A stretch of 64,000 nucleotides of DNA from Streptococcus mitis (GCF_013305725.1 NZ_CP047883.1:909001-973000), one strand, 5' to 3'; numbered from the stretch's first letter, positions 38,594-48,114 are shown. Translations and numbers: made by a program. The notes: generated from the sequence alone by a model not told the origin.

Positions 38594-38863
38594 TTTATAG
38601 GATTATTTTTAATTCGGAAACAAAAATGTATTAACAGCATAAAATAAAGAAACTAGGAACATTTTTTCTATTTTTTTAGAAATAAAATGTTGTATAGAAA
38701 TTCCGAAAGAAATAATAAAATAAAAATATAAATTAATAAAACAGGTATATATGAGCATATTGACGTCGACAAATGTTCTTGCAAAGCATAAAATACAAAT
38801 TAAAAGAATAAAAAATTGTTATATTTCTATATTTGTTGTTCTGTTATGAAATGAAAGAAATTG

Positions 38864-38875
38864 GAAACTAGTTTC
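38864..38875. promoter_or_regulatory. Candidate RpiR operator
   Basis: GAAACTAGTTTC is a perfect 12-base palindrome within TTGGAAACTAGTTTCTAA, 17 bases upstream of the -35 box of the sialic acid operon. It is a plausible binding site for the RpiR regulator encoded first in the operon. No second copy was noticed in the cluster. Confidence 0.5.
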
Positions 38876-38891
38876 TAAATCATGAAAAATA

Positions 38892-38940
38892 TTGAAAAAA
38901 AAAAAAATAAGTGTTAAAATAAAGAATGTAAACGTTTACT
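38892..38940 (+). promoter_or_regulatory. Promoter of the sialic acid operon with a cre (CcpA) site
   Basis: TTGAAA (38892-38897), a 17-base spacer and TAAAAT (38915-38920) are followed at 38926-38940 by ATGTAAACGTTTACT, which fits the cre consensus WTGWAARCGYWWWCW at every position. It covers the expected transcription start, so repression by CcpA/HPr-Ser-P in good sugar is predicted. Confidence 0.85.
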
Positions 38941-38957
38941 TTAACAAAGGAGCTCAT

Positions 38958-39767
38958 ATGTTACTACAAAAAGAACTAATTCCAATGATAGAAGCTAACT
39001 TACCAAATATGGCATATGCTGAAAAAGACGTTGCTAAATTCTTCTTAAAACAGCAATCTCTGGATAATTATTCATGTGAGGCATTGTGCGAATGCCTTAA
39101 TGTATCCAAAGCAACATTGACTCGATTTGCGAAAAAATGTGGTTTTAAAGGTTTTAGACAATTCATTTTCAAATACCAAGAGATGATTCGTGAGAAAGAA
39201 AAGTTAGCATTGTATACAGAGGCTACAGAAAAAGTTTTATCCGACTATGAAGAAATGTTGAGAAAAACTTACACGGTTCTTGATGAAGTTCAACTTGAGC
39301 GTATTGCTGAGATGATAGAAACTGCTGAGCGTGTATATCTTTATGGTAAAGGAAGTTCTGTTCTTGCTTTAGAAGAAATGAAGATGAGATTTATGCGTCT
39401 CGGAGTCATTGGTGAAGTATTATCAGACGAGGATATGATTTTGTGGAGTAGCTTATTACTTAATGAAAATTGCCTTGTCATTGGAGCATCCGTTTCAGGT
39501 CAAACTGATATTGTACTAGAAGGTCTTCAAAAAGCTGCGGATAAAGGCGCTAAAACAGTTTTAATGACTACAAGAAAATTTGACGAAGAAGATTGTTTCT
39601 TTGATGAACTATTGTTATTAGCTTCGACCAATCATCTCTCGTATGGCAATCGCATATCACCTCAGTTTCCAATACTTTTAATTACAGACTGCTTATTCTC
39701 TCATTATCTGGAAAGTCCAGAGAGACAATATTATTACAATCAAACTATTATCCATAAGGAGGAATAA
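38958..39767 (+). CDS. RpiR-family sialic acid operon regulator
   Basis: From the ATG at 38958 (AAAGGAG nine bases upstream) the protein has 269 residues. The open frame extends to 38892, but that lies on the promoter, so the longer form is rejected. The N-terminal HTH_6 domain includes [23 protein letters not shown] (two segments, near residues 45-67). The SIS phosphosugar-binding domain has [15 protein letters not shown] and [13 protein letters not shown]. Homologues sense an amino-sugar phosphate such as ManNAc-6-P. It probably autoregulates. Confidence 0.9.
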   Translation: MLLQKELIPMIEANLPNMAYAEKDVAKFFLKQQSLDNYSCEALCECLNVSKATLTRFAKKCGFKGFRQFIFKYQEMIREKEKLALYTEATEKVLSDYEEMLRKTYTVLDEVQLERIAEMIETAERVYLYGKGSSVLALEEMKMRFMRLGVIGEVLSDEDMILWSSLLLNENCLVIGASVSGQTDIVLEGLQKAADKGAKTVLMTTRKFDEEDCFFDELLLLASTNHLSYGNRISPQFPILLITDCLFSHYLESPERQYYYNQTIIHKEE

Positions 39768-39771
39768 TAAA

Positions 39772-40473
39772 ATGAGCCAAATTTGGACTAAAGAGAAATT
39801 TATAAGTCAAGTCCATGGTGGAGTCATTGTTTCTTGTCAAGCTTTACCCGGTGAACCCCTTTATAATGAAGAATTTAGCTTGATGCCTTTTATGGCTAAA
39901 GCAGCTTTAGAGGCAGGAGCAGTGGGCATTCGCGCAAATTCTGTGCGTGATATTAAAGCAATTCAGAAAGTAGTAGATTTACCAATAATTGGAATTATCA
40001 AAAGAGATTATCCACCTCAAGAACCATATATTACTGCTACGATGAAAGAGGTAGATGAACTTGTAGAATGCGGAACAACAGTCATTGCATTTGATGCAAC
40101 TTTAAGACCAAGATATGATGGCTTAGTTGTCAGTGAATTTATCAAAAAAATAAAAGAAAAATATCCTAATCAATTGTTGATGGCGGATGTAAGTAATTTT
40201 GATGAAGGTCTCTATGCATTTAAATCAGGCGTTGATTTTGTTGGTACAACATTATCAGGCTACACAAGTACAAGTGTACAATCAGATGAGCCTGATTTTG
40301 AACTAATGAAAAAATTGGCTGATTTTAATATTCCGGTAATTGCCGAAGGAAAAATTCATTATCCAGAACAATTAAAAAAAGCTTATAGTTTAGGTGTTAC
40401 CAGTGTTGTCATTGGTGGAGCGATTACACGTCCAAAAGAAATTGCTCAGCGATTTATTAATGTCATCAAATAA
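39772..40473 (+). CDS. nanE: N-acetylmannosamine-6-phosphate 2-epimerase
   Basis: The 233-residue TIM-barrel enzyme converts ManNAc-6-P to GlcNAc-6-P. Family features seen: [16 protein letters not shown] (near residue 16), [27 protein letters not shown] with the catalytic Lys region (near 80), [13 protein letters not shown] and [16 protein letters not shown]. It starts four bases after the regulator stop. It acts after the lyase and ROK kinase of this cluster. Confidence 0.94.
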   Translation: MSQIWTKEKFISQVHGGVIVSCQALPGEPLYNEEFSLMPFMAKAALEAGAVGIRANSVRDIKAIQKVVDLPIIGIIKRDYPPQEPYITATMKEVDELVECGTTVIAFDATLRPRYDGLVVSEFIKKIKEKYPNQLLMADVSNFDEGLYAFKSGVDFVGTTLSGYTSTSVQSDEPDFELMKKLADFNIPVIAEGKIHYPEQLKKAYSLGVTSVVIGGAITRPKEIAQRFINVIK

Positions 40474-40497
40474 AAAACAATATAAAGGAGAAATCTG

Positions 40498-41415
40498 ATG
40501 AAAGATTTAACTAAATACAAAGGCGTTATTCCTGCATTTTATGCTTGCTATGATGAAAATGGTGAAATTAGCCAAGAACGTGTAAAATCTCTGGTGCAAT
40601 ATTTCATTGACAAAGGTGTAAAAGGTATCTATGTAAATGGTTCTTCAGGTGAATGTATTTACCAAAGTGTAGAAGATCGTAAACAAATTATTGAAGCTGT
40701 TATGGAAGTTGCTAAAGGTAAATTAACAGTTATCAACCATGTTGCATGTAATAACACGAAAGATAGTATTGAATTGGCAAAACATTCAGAAAGTGTTGGA
40801 GTCGATGCTATTGCTGCTATCCCACCTATTTACTTCAAATTGCCAGAATATTCAATCGCAGCATATTGGAATGCAATGAGTGAAGCTGCGCCAAATACAG
40901 ATTTTATCATTTATAATATTCCACAATTGGCAGGGGTTGCGTTGACTGGTAGTTTGTATGCAACAATGCGTCAAAATCCTCGTGTGATTGGAGTTAAAAA
41001 TTCTTCTATGCCTGTACAAGATATTCAAATGTTTGTAGCTGCAGGTGGAGAAGATTACATTGTATTCAATGGTCCAGATGAACAATATCTTGGTGGTCGT
41101 TTGATGGGAGCAGAAGCTGGTATTGGTGGTACTTATGGCGTTATGCCAGATTTGTTCTTGAAATTGGAAAGTTTGATTCAAGAACGAGATTTAGATACTG
41201 CTAAAAAACTTCAATATGCTATCAATGAAGTTATCTATAAGATGGTATCAGGTAAGGCAAATATGTATGCTGTAGCAAAAGAGGTTTTGCGTCTAAATGA
41301 AAAACTTGATTTAGGTTCTGTTCGTCAACCCTTAGAAGCATTGGCAGAAGGTGACTTGGAAGTTGCAAAACAAGCAGCAGTACTTATTCAACAAGCACGA
41401 AAAGAATTTTTATAA
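40498..41415 (+). CDS. N-acetylneuraminate lyase
   Basis: The 305-residue DapA-superfamily aldolase splits Neu5Ac into pyruvate and ManNAc. It has YVNGSSGECIYQS (pyruvate-carboxylate binding, near residue 47), FIIYNIPQLAGVAL with the catalytic Tyr (near 140) and the Schiff-base Lys in VIGVKNSSM (near 168). The GSSGE signature and operon context favour a sialic acid lyase over DapA, which is present separately at 22583. The lyase symbol nanA is avoided because in pneumococcus it names a sialidase. Confidence 0.92.
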   Translation: MKDLTKYKGVIPAFYACYDENGEISQERVKSLVQYFIDKGVKGIYVNGSSGECIYQSVEDRKQIIEAVMEVAKGKLTVINHVACNNTKDSIELAKHSESVGVDAIAAIPPIYFKLPEYSIAAYWNAMSEAAPNTDFIIYNIPQLAGVALTGSLYATMRQNPRVIGVKNSSMPVQDIQMFVAAGGEDYIVFNGPDEQYLGGRLMGAEAGIGGTYGVMPDLFLKLESLIQERDLDTAKKLQYAINEVIYKMVSGKANMYAVAKEVLRLNEKLDLGSVRQPLEALAEGDLEVAKQAAVLIQQARKEFL

Positions 41416-41442
41416 TAAATAAAATCAATATGGAGATATGTT

Positions 41443-42984
41443 ATGAGCACAACAGGATTTACAATAATTGACTTAATTATCTTGATTGTTTATTTACTTG
41501 CGGTGTTGGTTGCGGGTATCTATTTCTCTAAAAAAGAGATGAAAGGAAAAGAGTTCTTTAAAGGAGATGGTTCGGTTCCTTGGTATGTTACTTCGGTATC
41601 CATTTTTGCCACAATGCTCAGTCCGATTTCCTTCTTGGGACTCGCTGGTAACTCTTATGCAGGTAGCTGGATTTTATGGTTTGCTCAATTAGGGATGGTT
41701 GTAGCTATTCCACTGACAATTCGTTTTATCTTACCTATCTTTGCACGGATAGACATCGATACGGCATATGATTACTTGGATAAACGTTTTAATTCTAAAG
41801 CACTTCGTATTATTTCAGCACTCTTGTTTATTATTTATCAATTGGGACGTATGTCTATCATTATGTACCTCCCATCAGCTGGTTTATCAGTATTAACAGG
41901 AATTGACATCAATATTTTGATTATTTTGATGGGTGCAATTGCAATTGTTTATTCTTATACTGGTGGTCTAAAATCCGTATTATGGACAGACTTTATTCAA
42001 GGTGTGGTTCTGATTAGTGGTGTCGTTGTAGCTTTATTTGTACTGATGGCTAATATTAAAGGTGGCTTTGGTGCAGTAGCAGAAACATTAGCAAACGGGA
42101 AATTCCTTGCTGCAAATGAAAAACTTTTCGATCCTAACTTGCTTTCAAACTCCATCTTCTTAATTGTGATGGGTTCAGGCTTTACAATCTTATCTTCCTA
42201 TGCTTCATCTCAAGATTTGGTTCAACGTTTTACTACAACACAAAATATTAAGAAACTTAATAAAATGTTGTTCACAAATGGTGTCTTGTCACTTGCTACT
42301 GCAACAGTCTTTTACTTGATCGGTACAGGCTTGTACGTATTCTATCAAGTACAAAATGCAGGCAGTGCAGCTAGCAATATCCCTCAAGACCAAATCTTTA
42401 TGTACTTTATTGCATACCAGTTACCAGTAGGTGTCACAGGTTTGATCTTGGCAGCGATTTATGCAGCAGCTCAATCAACTATTTCAACAGGTTTGAACTC
42501 TGTTGCAACTTCATGGACATTGGATATTCAAGATGTCATTTCTAAAAATATGTCAGACGATCGTCGTACGAAAATTGCACAATTCGTATCTCTAGCAGTA
42601 GGTTTATTCTCAATTGTTGTTTCCATTATCATGGCTCATTCAGATATTAAATCTGCATACGAATGGTTCAATAGTTTCATGGGACTTGTACTTGGTCTAC
42701 TAGGTGGTGTATTCATTCTTGGTTTTGTTTCTAAAAAAGCAAATAAACAAGGTGCTTATGCAGCGCTGATTGTATCAACCATCGTTATGGTATTTATTAA
42801 ATACTTCCTTCCTCCAACAGCTGTTAGCTACTGGGCATATTCATTGATTTCAATTTCTGTATCAGTAGTTTCAGGTTATATTGTATCTGTTCTTACTGAA
42901 AATAAAGTATCTGCACCTAAATATACAACGATTCATGATATTTCAGAAATTAAAGCGGATTCAAGTTGGGAAGTTCGTCACTAG
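41443..42984 (+). CDS. Sodium:solute symporter (SSS family), probable sialic acid transporter
   Basis: The 513-residue membrane protein has about 13 hydrophobic helices. It starts with IIDLIILIVYLLAVLVAGIYF and carries SSS-family features: MLSPISFLGLAGNSYAGSW (near residue 58), YTGGLKSVLWTDFIQG (near 172) and AAQSTISTGLNSVATSWTLD (near 350). Uptake of a sialic acid form is inferred from the operon. Several Na+-coupled SiaT/NanT proteins are SSS members. The substrate could be Neu5Ac or its dehydro or anhydro derivative. Confidence 0.88.
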   Translation: MSTTGFTIIDLIILIVYLLAVLVAGIYFSKKEMKGKEFFKGDGSVPWYVTSVSIFATMLSPISFLGLAGNSYAGSWILWFAQLGMVVAIPLTIRFILPIFARIDIDTAYDYLDKRFNSKALRIISALLFIIYQLGRMSIIMYLPSAGLSVLTGIDINILIILMGAIAIVYSYTGGLKSVLWTDFIQGVVLISGVVVALFVLMANIKGGFGAVAETLANGKFLAANEKLFDPNLLSNSIFLIVMGSGFTILSSYASSQDLVQRFTTTQNIKKLNKMLFTNGVLSLATATVFYLIGTGLYVFYQVQNAGSAASNIPQDQIFMYFIAYQLPVGVTGLILAAIYAAAQSTISTGLNSVATSWTLDIQDVISKNMSDDRRTKIAQFVSLAVGLFSIVVSIIMAHSDIKSAYEWFNSFMGLVLGLLGGVFILGFVSKKANKQGAYAALIVSTIVMVFIKYFLPPTAVSYWAYSLISISVSVVSGYIVSVLTENKVSAPKYTTIHDISEIKADSSWEVRH

Positions 42985-43009
42985 TCACTAATAGAAAAGA
43001 GAAAATAAT

Positions 43010-43468
43010 ATGATTATTTCTGAACAATCTGATTTTAGACGATATGCTTCTGTCAATAAACATTTTTCAAAAGTCTGTGATTTTTTAGAAAATACAAATT
43101 TGACAGATTTAGTTGATGGAAAAATTGATATTGACGGGGAAAATGTTTTTGCAAATTGTATGACTTATCTAGCTGATGGAGTTCCAGGAGATATTTTTGA
43201 AACTCATAAGAAATATTTAGATATTCATATTGTTGTTGAAAATACAGAAAAAATGGCAGTAACTTCCCCAGTTCGTGCTCAGTCACGTGTACCTTTTAGC
43301 GAAGAGAAGGATATTGCTTTTTACGATAGCAAAGACTATCAAATTGTTGAATTGCTCCCAGGGAATATGTTGGTGACTTTTGAAGAAGATCTTCACCAAC
43401 CAAAGATTCATTGCAATGATGAAACTGTTAAAAAACTTGTTATCAAAGTTTTAAACGAGGAAAAATAA
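43010..43468 (+). CDS. YhcH/EbgC-family protein (probable sialic acid anomerase)
   Basis: The 152-residue cupin-fold protein has metal-binding motifs FETHKKYLDIHIVVE (near residue 64) and FEEDLHQPKI (near 125), which define the YhcH/YjgK/YiaL family. The E. coli homologue NanQ is reported to speed interconversion of sialic acid anomers, feeding the open-chain form to the lyase. It ends one base before the sialidase ATG, so translation of the two is linked. Confidence 0.82.
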   Translation: MIISEQSDFRRYASVNKHFSKVCDFLENTNLTDLVDGKIDIDGENVFANCMTYLADGVPGDIFETHKKYLDIHIVVENTEKMAVTSPVRAQSRVPFSEEKDIAFYDSKDYQIVELLPGNMLVTFEEDLHQPKIHCNDETVKKLVIKVLNEEK

Positions 43469-43469
43469 A

Positions 43470-45896
43470 ATGAAAAAAAATATTAAACAATATGTAACCT
43501 TAGGTACTGTAGTGGTATTATCAGCATTTGTTGCTAACTCAGTTGCAGCTCAGGAGACTGAAACTTCTGAAGTATCAACACCAGAGTTGGTGCAACCTGT
43601 TGCACCAACGACTTCGATTTCGGAAGTACAACATAAATCGGGTAACTCTTCGGAAGTTACTGGACAACCTCGAACAGTTGAAACTACTGTTAAGGATCAA
43701 TCTTCTACAGAGGATGCGATTTCGGGAGTACAACCTAAATCGGATAATTCTTCGGAAATTACTGGACAACCTCGAACAGTTGAAACTACTGTTAAGGATC
43801 AATCTTCTACAGAGGATGCGATTTCGGGAGTACAACCTAAATCGGATAATTCTTCGGAAGTTACTGTACAACCTCGAACAGTCGAAACTACTGTTAAGGA
43901 TCGATCTTCTACAGCGGAAGAAACTCCTGTCTTAGAAAAAAATAATGTTACTTTAACAGGGGGCGGAGAAAATGTTACTAATGAGTTAAAGGATAAATTT
44001 ACTAGCGGTGACTTTACTGTAGTGATTAAGTACAATCAGTCTAGTGAGAAAGGTTTACAAGCTCTGTTTGGAATATCTAATTCTAAACCCGGTCAACAAA
44101 ATAGTTATGTAGATGTGTTCCTTAGAGACAATGGTGAATTGGGAATGGAAGCGCGTGATACTTCTTCCAATAAAAATCACCTAGTATCCAGACCTGCTTC
44201 AGTTTGGGGTAAGTACAAACAAGAGGCTGTGACTAACACTGTTGCAGTAGTAGCAGATTCAGTCAAAAAAACATATTCTTTATATGCTAATGGTACAAAA
44301 GTAGTAGAAAAGAAAGTGGATAACTTCCTAAACATCAAGGATATTAAAGGTATTGATTACTATATGCTTGGGGGAGTGAAACGTGCAGGAAAAACGGCGT
44401 TTGGTTTTAACGGGACACTAGAAAATATCAAATTCTTTAATAGTGCATTGGATGAAGAAACTGTTAAAAAGTTGACAACAAACGCTGTTACTGGACATTT
44501 AATTTATACGGCTAATGATACAACAGGTTCTAACTATTTCCGTATTCCAGTTCTGTATACTTTTAGCAATGGTCGGGTTTTTTCAAGCATTGACGCTCGT
44601 TACGGTGGAACTCATGATTTCTTGAATAAAATTAATATTGCTACAAGTTATAGTGATGATAATGGTAAGACATGGACTAAACCAAAATTAACATTGGCAT
44701 TCGATGATTTTGCGCCAGTACCATTAGAATGGCCTCGTGATGTTGGTGGACGTGACTTACAAATCAGCGGTGGTGCAACCTATATTGACTCTGTTATTGT
44801 TGAAAAAAATAACAAACAAGTACTCATGTTTGCTGATGTTATGCCTGCTGGAGTAAGTTTTAGAGAAGCTACTAGAAAAGATTCAGGTTATAAACAAATT
44901 GATGGTAATTATTACCTTAAATTAAAGAAACAAGGTGATACTGATTATAATTATACTATTCGTGAGAATGGTACTGTATACGACGATCGTACCAACAGAC
45001 CAACTGAATTTTCAGTAGATAAAAAATTCGGTATTAAACAAAATGGTAATTATTTGACGGTAGAGCAATATTCGGTTTCATTTGAAAATAATAAAAAGAC
45101 TGAATATCGTAATGGGACTAAAGTCCATATGAATATCTTCTACAAAGATGCATTATTCAAAGTAGTGCCAACGAACTATATTGCATATATTTCTAGTAAT
45201 GATCATGGCGAATCTTGGTCTGCACCAACTTTATTACCTCCTATAATGGGACTTAATCGGAATGCGCCTTATTTGGGTCCTGGACGTGGAATCATTGAAA
45301 GCTCAACTGGACGTATTCTTATTCCGTCTTACACTGGTAAAGAGTCTGCATTCATTTATAGTGACGATAACGGAGCGTCTTGGAAAGTTAAAGTTGTGCC
45401 ACTTCCTTCTAGTTGGTCAGCAGAAGCACAATTTGTAGAATTGAGTCCAGGAGTAATTCAAGCATACATGCGTACAAATAATGGTAAAATTGCATATTTA
45501 ACAAGTAAAGACGCAGGTACTACTTGGAGTGCGCCGGAATATTTGAATTTTGTTTCAAATCCAAGTTATGGAACACAATTATCAATCATCAATTATAGTC
45601 AATTGATTGATGGTAAAAAGGCTGTCATTTTAAGTACTCCAAACTCCACAAATGGTCGTAAACACGGACAAATTTCGATTGGTCTAATTAATGATGATAA
45701 TACAATTGATTGGCGTTATCATCACGATGTTGATTATAGTAACTATGGATACTCATATTCAACATTGACAGAGTTACCAAATCATGAAATTGGATTGATG
45801 TTTGAAAAATTTGATTCATGGTCTCGTAATGAACTTCATATGAAAAATGTTGTACCATATGTAACATTTAAGATTGAAGATTTGAAAAAGAATTAA
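43470..45896 (+). CDS. nanC: Secreted sialidase, NanC/NanB type
   Basis: The 808-residue protein has a signal peptide (GTVVVLSAFVANSVAA, cleavage near residue 28) and a repeat-rich spacer (residues 50-150). A CBM40 lectin-like domain (about 155-335) follows, with a GH33 catalytic propeller to the end. The Arg-triad motif NYFRIPVLYT is at residue 358. Asp boxes SYSDDNGKTW, SSNDHGESW, YSDDNGASW and TSKDAGTTW are present, with an inserted domain between the first two. It ends in KNVVPYVTFKIED without LPXTG, so it is released. Context matches pneumococcal nanC, which yields Neu5Ac2en, but NanB-type activity cannot be excluded. Confidence 0.88.
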   Translation: MKKNIKQYVTLGTVVVLSAFVANSVAAQETETSEVSTPELVQPVAPTTSISEVQHKSGNSSEVTGQPRTVETTVKDQSSTEDAISGVQPKSDNSSEITGQPRTVETTVKDQSSTEDAISGVQPKSDNSSEVTVQPRTVETTVKDRSSTAEETPVLEKNNVTLTGGGENVTNELKDKFTSGDFTVVIKYNQSSEKGLQALFGISNSKPGQQNSYVDVFLRDNGELGMEARDTSSNKNHLVSRPASVWGKYKQEAVTNTVAVVADSVKKTYSLYANGTKVVEKKVDNFLNIKDIKGIDYYMLGGVKRAGKTAFGFNGTLENIKFFNSALDEETVKKLTTNAVTGHLIYTANDTTGSNYFRIPVLYTFSNGRVFSSIDARYGGTHDFLNKINIATSYSDDNGKTWTKPKLTLAFDDFAPVPLEWPRDVGGRDLQISGGATYIDSVIVEKNNKQVLMFADVMPAGVSFREATRKDSGYKQIDGNYYLKLKKQGDTDYNYTIRENGTVYDDRTNRPTEFSVDKKFGIKQNGNYLTVEQYSVSFENNKKTEYRNGTKVHMNIFYKDALFKVVPTNYIAYISSNDHGESWSAPTLLPPIMGLNRNAPYLGPGRGIIESSTGRILIPSYTGKESAFIYSDDNGASWKVKVVPLPSSWSAEAQFVELSPGVIQAYMRTNNGKIAYLTSKDAGTTWSAPEYLNFVSNPSYGTQLSIINYSQLIDGKKAVILSTPNSTNGRKHGQISIGLINDDNTIDWRYHHDVDYSNYGYSYSTLTELPNHEIGLMFEKFDSWSRNELHMKNVVPYVTFKIEDLKKN
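43617..43915 (+). repeat. 102-base tandem repeats in the sialidase gene
   Basis: Units start at the Ile codons at 43617, 43719 and 43821; the third is incomplete at its end. Each encodes 34 residues of the form ISxVQxKSxNSSExTxQPRT plus VETTVKDQSSTEDA. The second and third copies are nearly identical in DNA. They lie between signal peptide and lectin domain. Confidence 0.92.
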
Positions 45897-45933
45897 AGCT
45901 GAAATTTAAATATATTGAAAGAGGATAAAAATT

Positions 45934-47043
45934 ATGGTAAATTACGGTATTGTTGGAGCTGGATATTTTGGAGCTGATTTGGCTCGCTCAATGAACAAAA
46001 TTGAAGATGCAAAAGTGGTTGCGGTATTTGACCCAAATCATGGAGAAGAAGTTGCTCAAGAGTTGGGATCAGATGTTTGTGCAAGTTTAGATGAACTTGT
46101 AGCACGTGAAGATATTGATTGTGTGATCGTAGCTTCACCTAGCTACCTTCACCGTGAACCTGTTGTGAAAGCTGCTCAACATGGCAAACACGTATTTTGT
46201 GAAAAGCCAATTGCATTGTCTTATGAAGATTGTAAAGCCATGGTTGACGCATGTAAAGAAAATAATGTTATCTTTATGGCTGGTCACATCATGAACTTCT
46301 TTAATGGTGTACACCATGCTAAAGAATTGATTACTCAAGGTAAAATCGGTAAAGTTCTTTATTGCCATGCCGCTCGTACAGGTTGGGAAGAACAACAACC
46401 AACTGTATCATGGAAGAAACTTCGTTCTCAATCTGGAGGACATTTGTACCACCATATTCATGAATTAGATTGCATTCAGTTCATCATGGGAGGACTTCCT
46501 GAAAAAGCGACAATGGTAGGAGGTAATGTATATCATAAAGGTGAAAACTTTGGTGATGAAGATGATATGCTCATTGTAAACCTAGAATACTCTGATGATC
46601 GTTATGCTGTTTTGGAATATGGTAATGCTTTCCGTTGGGGTGAACACTACGTCTTGATTCAAGGAACTGAAGGAGCTATCAAACTTGACTTGTTCAATAC
46701 TGGAGGTACTCTTCGTGTTAAAGGTGAAGGAGAATCACACTTCTTGGTACATGAAACTCAAGAGGAAGATGATGACCGTACAGCTATCTATACCGGTCGT
46801 GGTATGGATGGAGCAATTGCGTACGGTAAACCAGGAGTACGTTGCCCATTATGGTTACAAACATGTATTGATAAAGAAATGGAATATCTACATGACATCA
46901 TTAAAGGTGGAGAAATTACAGAAGAATATGAAAAACTTCTCAATGGTGTAGCTGCTTTAGAATCAATCGCTACCGCTGATGCATGTACTTTATCAGTTAA
47001 AGAAGATCGAAAAGTAAGTCTTTCAGAAATCACAAATGCTTAA
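45934..47043 (+). CDS. Gfo/Idh/MocA oxidoreductase, probable anhydro/dehydro-sialic acid converter
   Basis: The 369-residue protein has the NAD-binding motif YGIVGAGYFGADLARSM at the N-terminus, the family signature HVFCEKPIAL near residue 90 and HHIHELDCIQFIMGG near 172. In gut bacteria, relatives (RgNanOx, E. coli YjhC/NanY) convert 2,7-anhydro-Neu5Ac and/or Neu5Ac2en to Neu5Ac by a redox-neutral NAD mechanism. Position directly after the NanC-like sialidase supports that role. The gene is followed by a strong terminator. Confidence 0.85.
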   Translation: MVNYGIVGAGYFGADLARSMNKIEDAKVVAVFDPNHGEEVAQELGSDVCASLDELVAREDIDCVIVASPSYLHREPVVKAAQHGKHVFCEKPIALSYEDCKAMVDACKENNVIFMAGHIMNFFNGVHHAKELITQGKIGKVLYCHAARTGWEEQQPTVSWKKLRSQSGGHLYHHIHELDCIQFIMGGLPEKATMVGGNVYHKGENFGDEDDMLIVNLEYSDDRYAVLEYGNAFRWGEHYVLIQGTEGAIKLDLFNTGGTLRVKGEGESHFLVHETQEEDDDRTAIYTGRGMDGAIAYGKPGVRCPLWLQTCIDKEMEYLHDIIKGGEITEEYEKLLNGVAALESIATADACTLSVKEDRKVSLSEITNA

Positions 47044-47127
47044 CTATTGTAAAACAGAATAGTAAATTCTTGTCATTATATAATTTCTAAAGTTCTGTGA
47101 TACAACTCATTGAATAAAGAAATAGAG

Positions 47128-47160
47128 ATGGGACTGGGATAATGCCCAGTCCCATTTTTT
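47128..47160 (+). terminator. Terminator of the sialic acid operon
   Basis: ATGGGACTGGG and CCCAGTCCCAT with a short loop are followed by T6. It separates the sialic acid genes from the kinase/V-ATPase operon. Confidence 0.92.
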
Positions 47161-47199
47161 ATCAAAAAGTAATGAGATCAAAAATGTGGGAGTGATGAA

Positions 47200-48090
47200 A
47201 TGAAGATTATAGGGATCGATATTGGCGGAACAACAATTAAGGCAGATTTATACGATGATTTTGGAACGAGTTTAAATCAGTTCAAAGAGATAGAAACAAT
47301 TATTGACTATGATTTGGGAACGAACCAGATATTAAATCAGGTCTGTGATTTAATTGGTGAGTATATTTTAAATTATTCAATTGATGGTGTTGGGATTTCC
47401 ACTGCTGGAGTTGTTAATGCTAATACAGGAGAAATCATCTATGCAGGCTATACAATACCAGGCTATATCGGAGTAAACTTTACTTCCGAAATAGAAAAAC
47501 GTTTTGGGTTGTCTACTTTTGTTGAAAATGATGTTAATTGTGCTGCATTAGGTGAATTGTGGAAGGGACAAGCCAAAGATAAGAAAAATGTAGTAATGGT
47601 TACTATTGGAACAGGTATAGGAGGCAGTATTATTGTCAATGGACAAATTGTTAACGGATTTAACTATACTGCTGGTGAAGTAGGCTATATTCCTGTAGGT
47701 AATTCGGATTGGCAAAGCAAAGCCTCAACAACCGCATTGATTCATTTATATCAAAAGAAGAGCTTGAAAACTAATCAAACTGGACGCACTTTCTTTACTG
47801 ATTTAAGTTCTGGAGATAAAATCGCTAAAGAAACTTTTGAAATTTTTGTAGAAAATCTAACAAAAGGTTTATTAACTATTTCTTATCTACTTAATCCAGA
47901 AATTCTCATATTAGGAGGTGGGATTCTGGCTAAAAAGGATATTTTGTTACCTGAAATTCAAAGTTCTTTAGCTAAAAATGTAATGGATAATAGGTTTTTG
48001 CCTAAAAATGTTGTAGCAGCTACATTAGGAAATGAAGCTGGTCGTATAGGTGCTGTAAAAAATTTCTTAGATAGAATTTCTAATAAATAG
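47200..48090 (+). CDS. ROK-family sugar kinase, probable N-acetylmannosamine kinase
   Basis: The 296-residue protein has the ATP-binding GIDIGGTTIKADLYD at the N-terminus, VENDVNCAALGELWKGQ with the catalytic Asp (near residue 108), and IGTGIGGSIIVNGQIV. The usual ROK zinc motif (CxCGxxGC) is not seen: after AGEVGYIPV comes NSDWQSKAST. Loss of the zinc site occurs in some ROK members. ManNAc phosphorylation is the missing step between lyase and NanE, so NanK is the best guess. It lies after the terminator and leads into the V-ATPase genes. Confidence 0.82.
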   Translation: MKIIGIDIGGTTIKADLYDDFGTSLNQFKEIETIIDYDLGTNQILNQVCDLIGEYILNYSIDGVGISTAGVVNANTGEIIYAGYTIPGYIGVNFTSEIEKRFGLSTFVENDVNCAALGELWKGQAKDKKNVVMVTIGTGIGGSIIVNGQIVNGFNYTAGEVGYIPVGNSDWQSKASTTALIHLYQKKSLKTNQTGRTFFTDLSSGDKIAKETFEIFVENLTKGLLTISYLLNPEILILGGGILAKKDILLPEIQSSLAKNVMDNRFLPKNVVAATLGNEAGRIGAVKNFLDRISNK

Positions 48091-48114
48091 TGTGAAAGAT
48101 AAGGAGGTGTCACA

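Noticed and set aside
38892-38957. Longer start for the RpiR regulator
   Set aside because: The extension lies on the -35/-10 promoter and cre site; the ATG at 38958 has a good ribosome site and matches family length.
40498-41415. Second DapA
   Set aside because: The GSSGE signature and the position between nanE and the sialic acid symporter favour N-acetylneuraminate lyase.
43053-43871. Minus-strand frames opposite yhcH-like and the sialidase repeats
   Set aside because: They are antisense shadows; composition follows the plus-strand repeats and no start signals are present.
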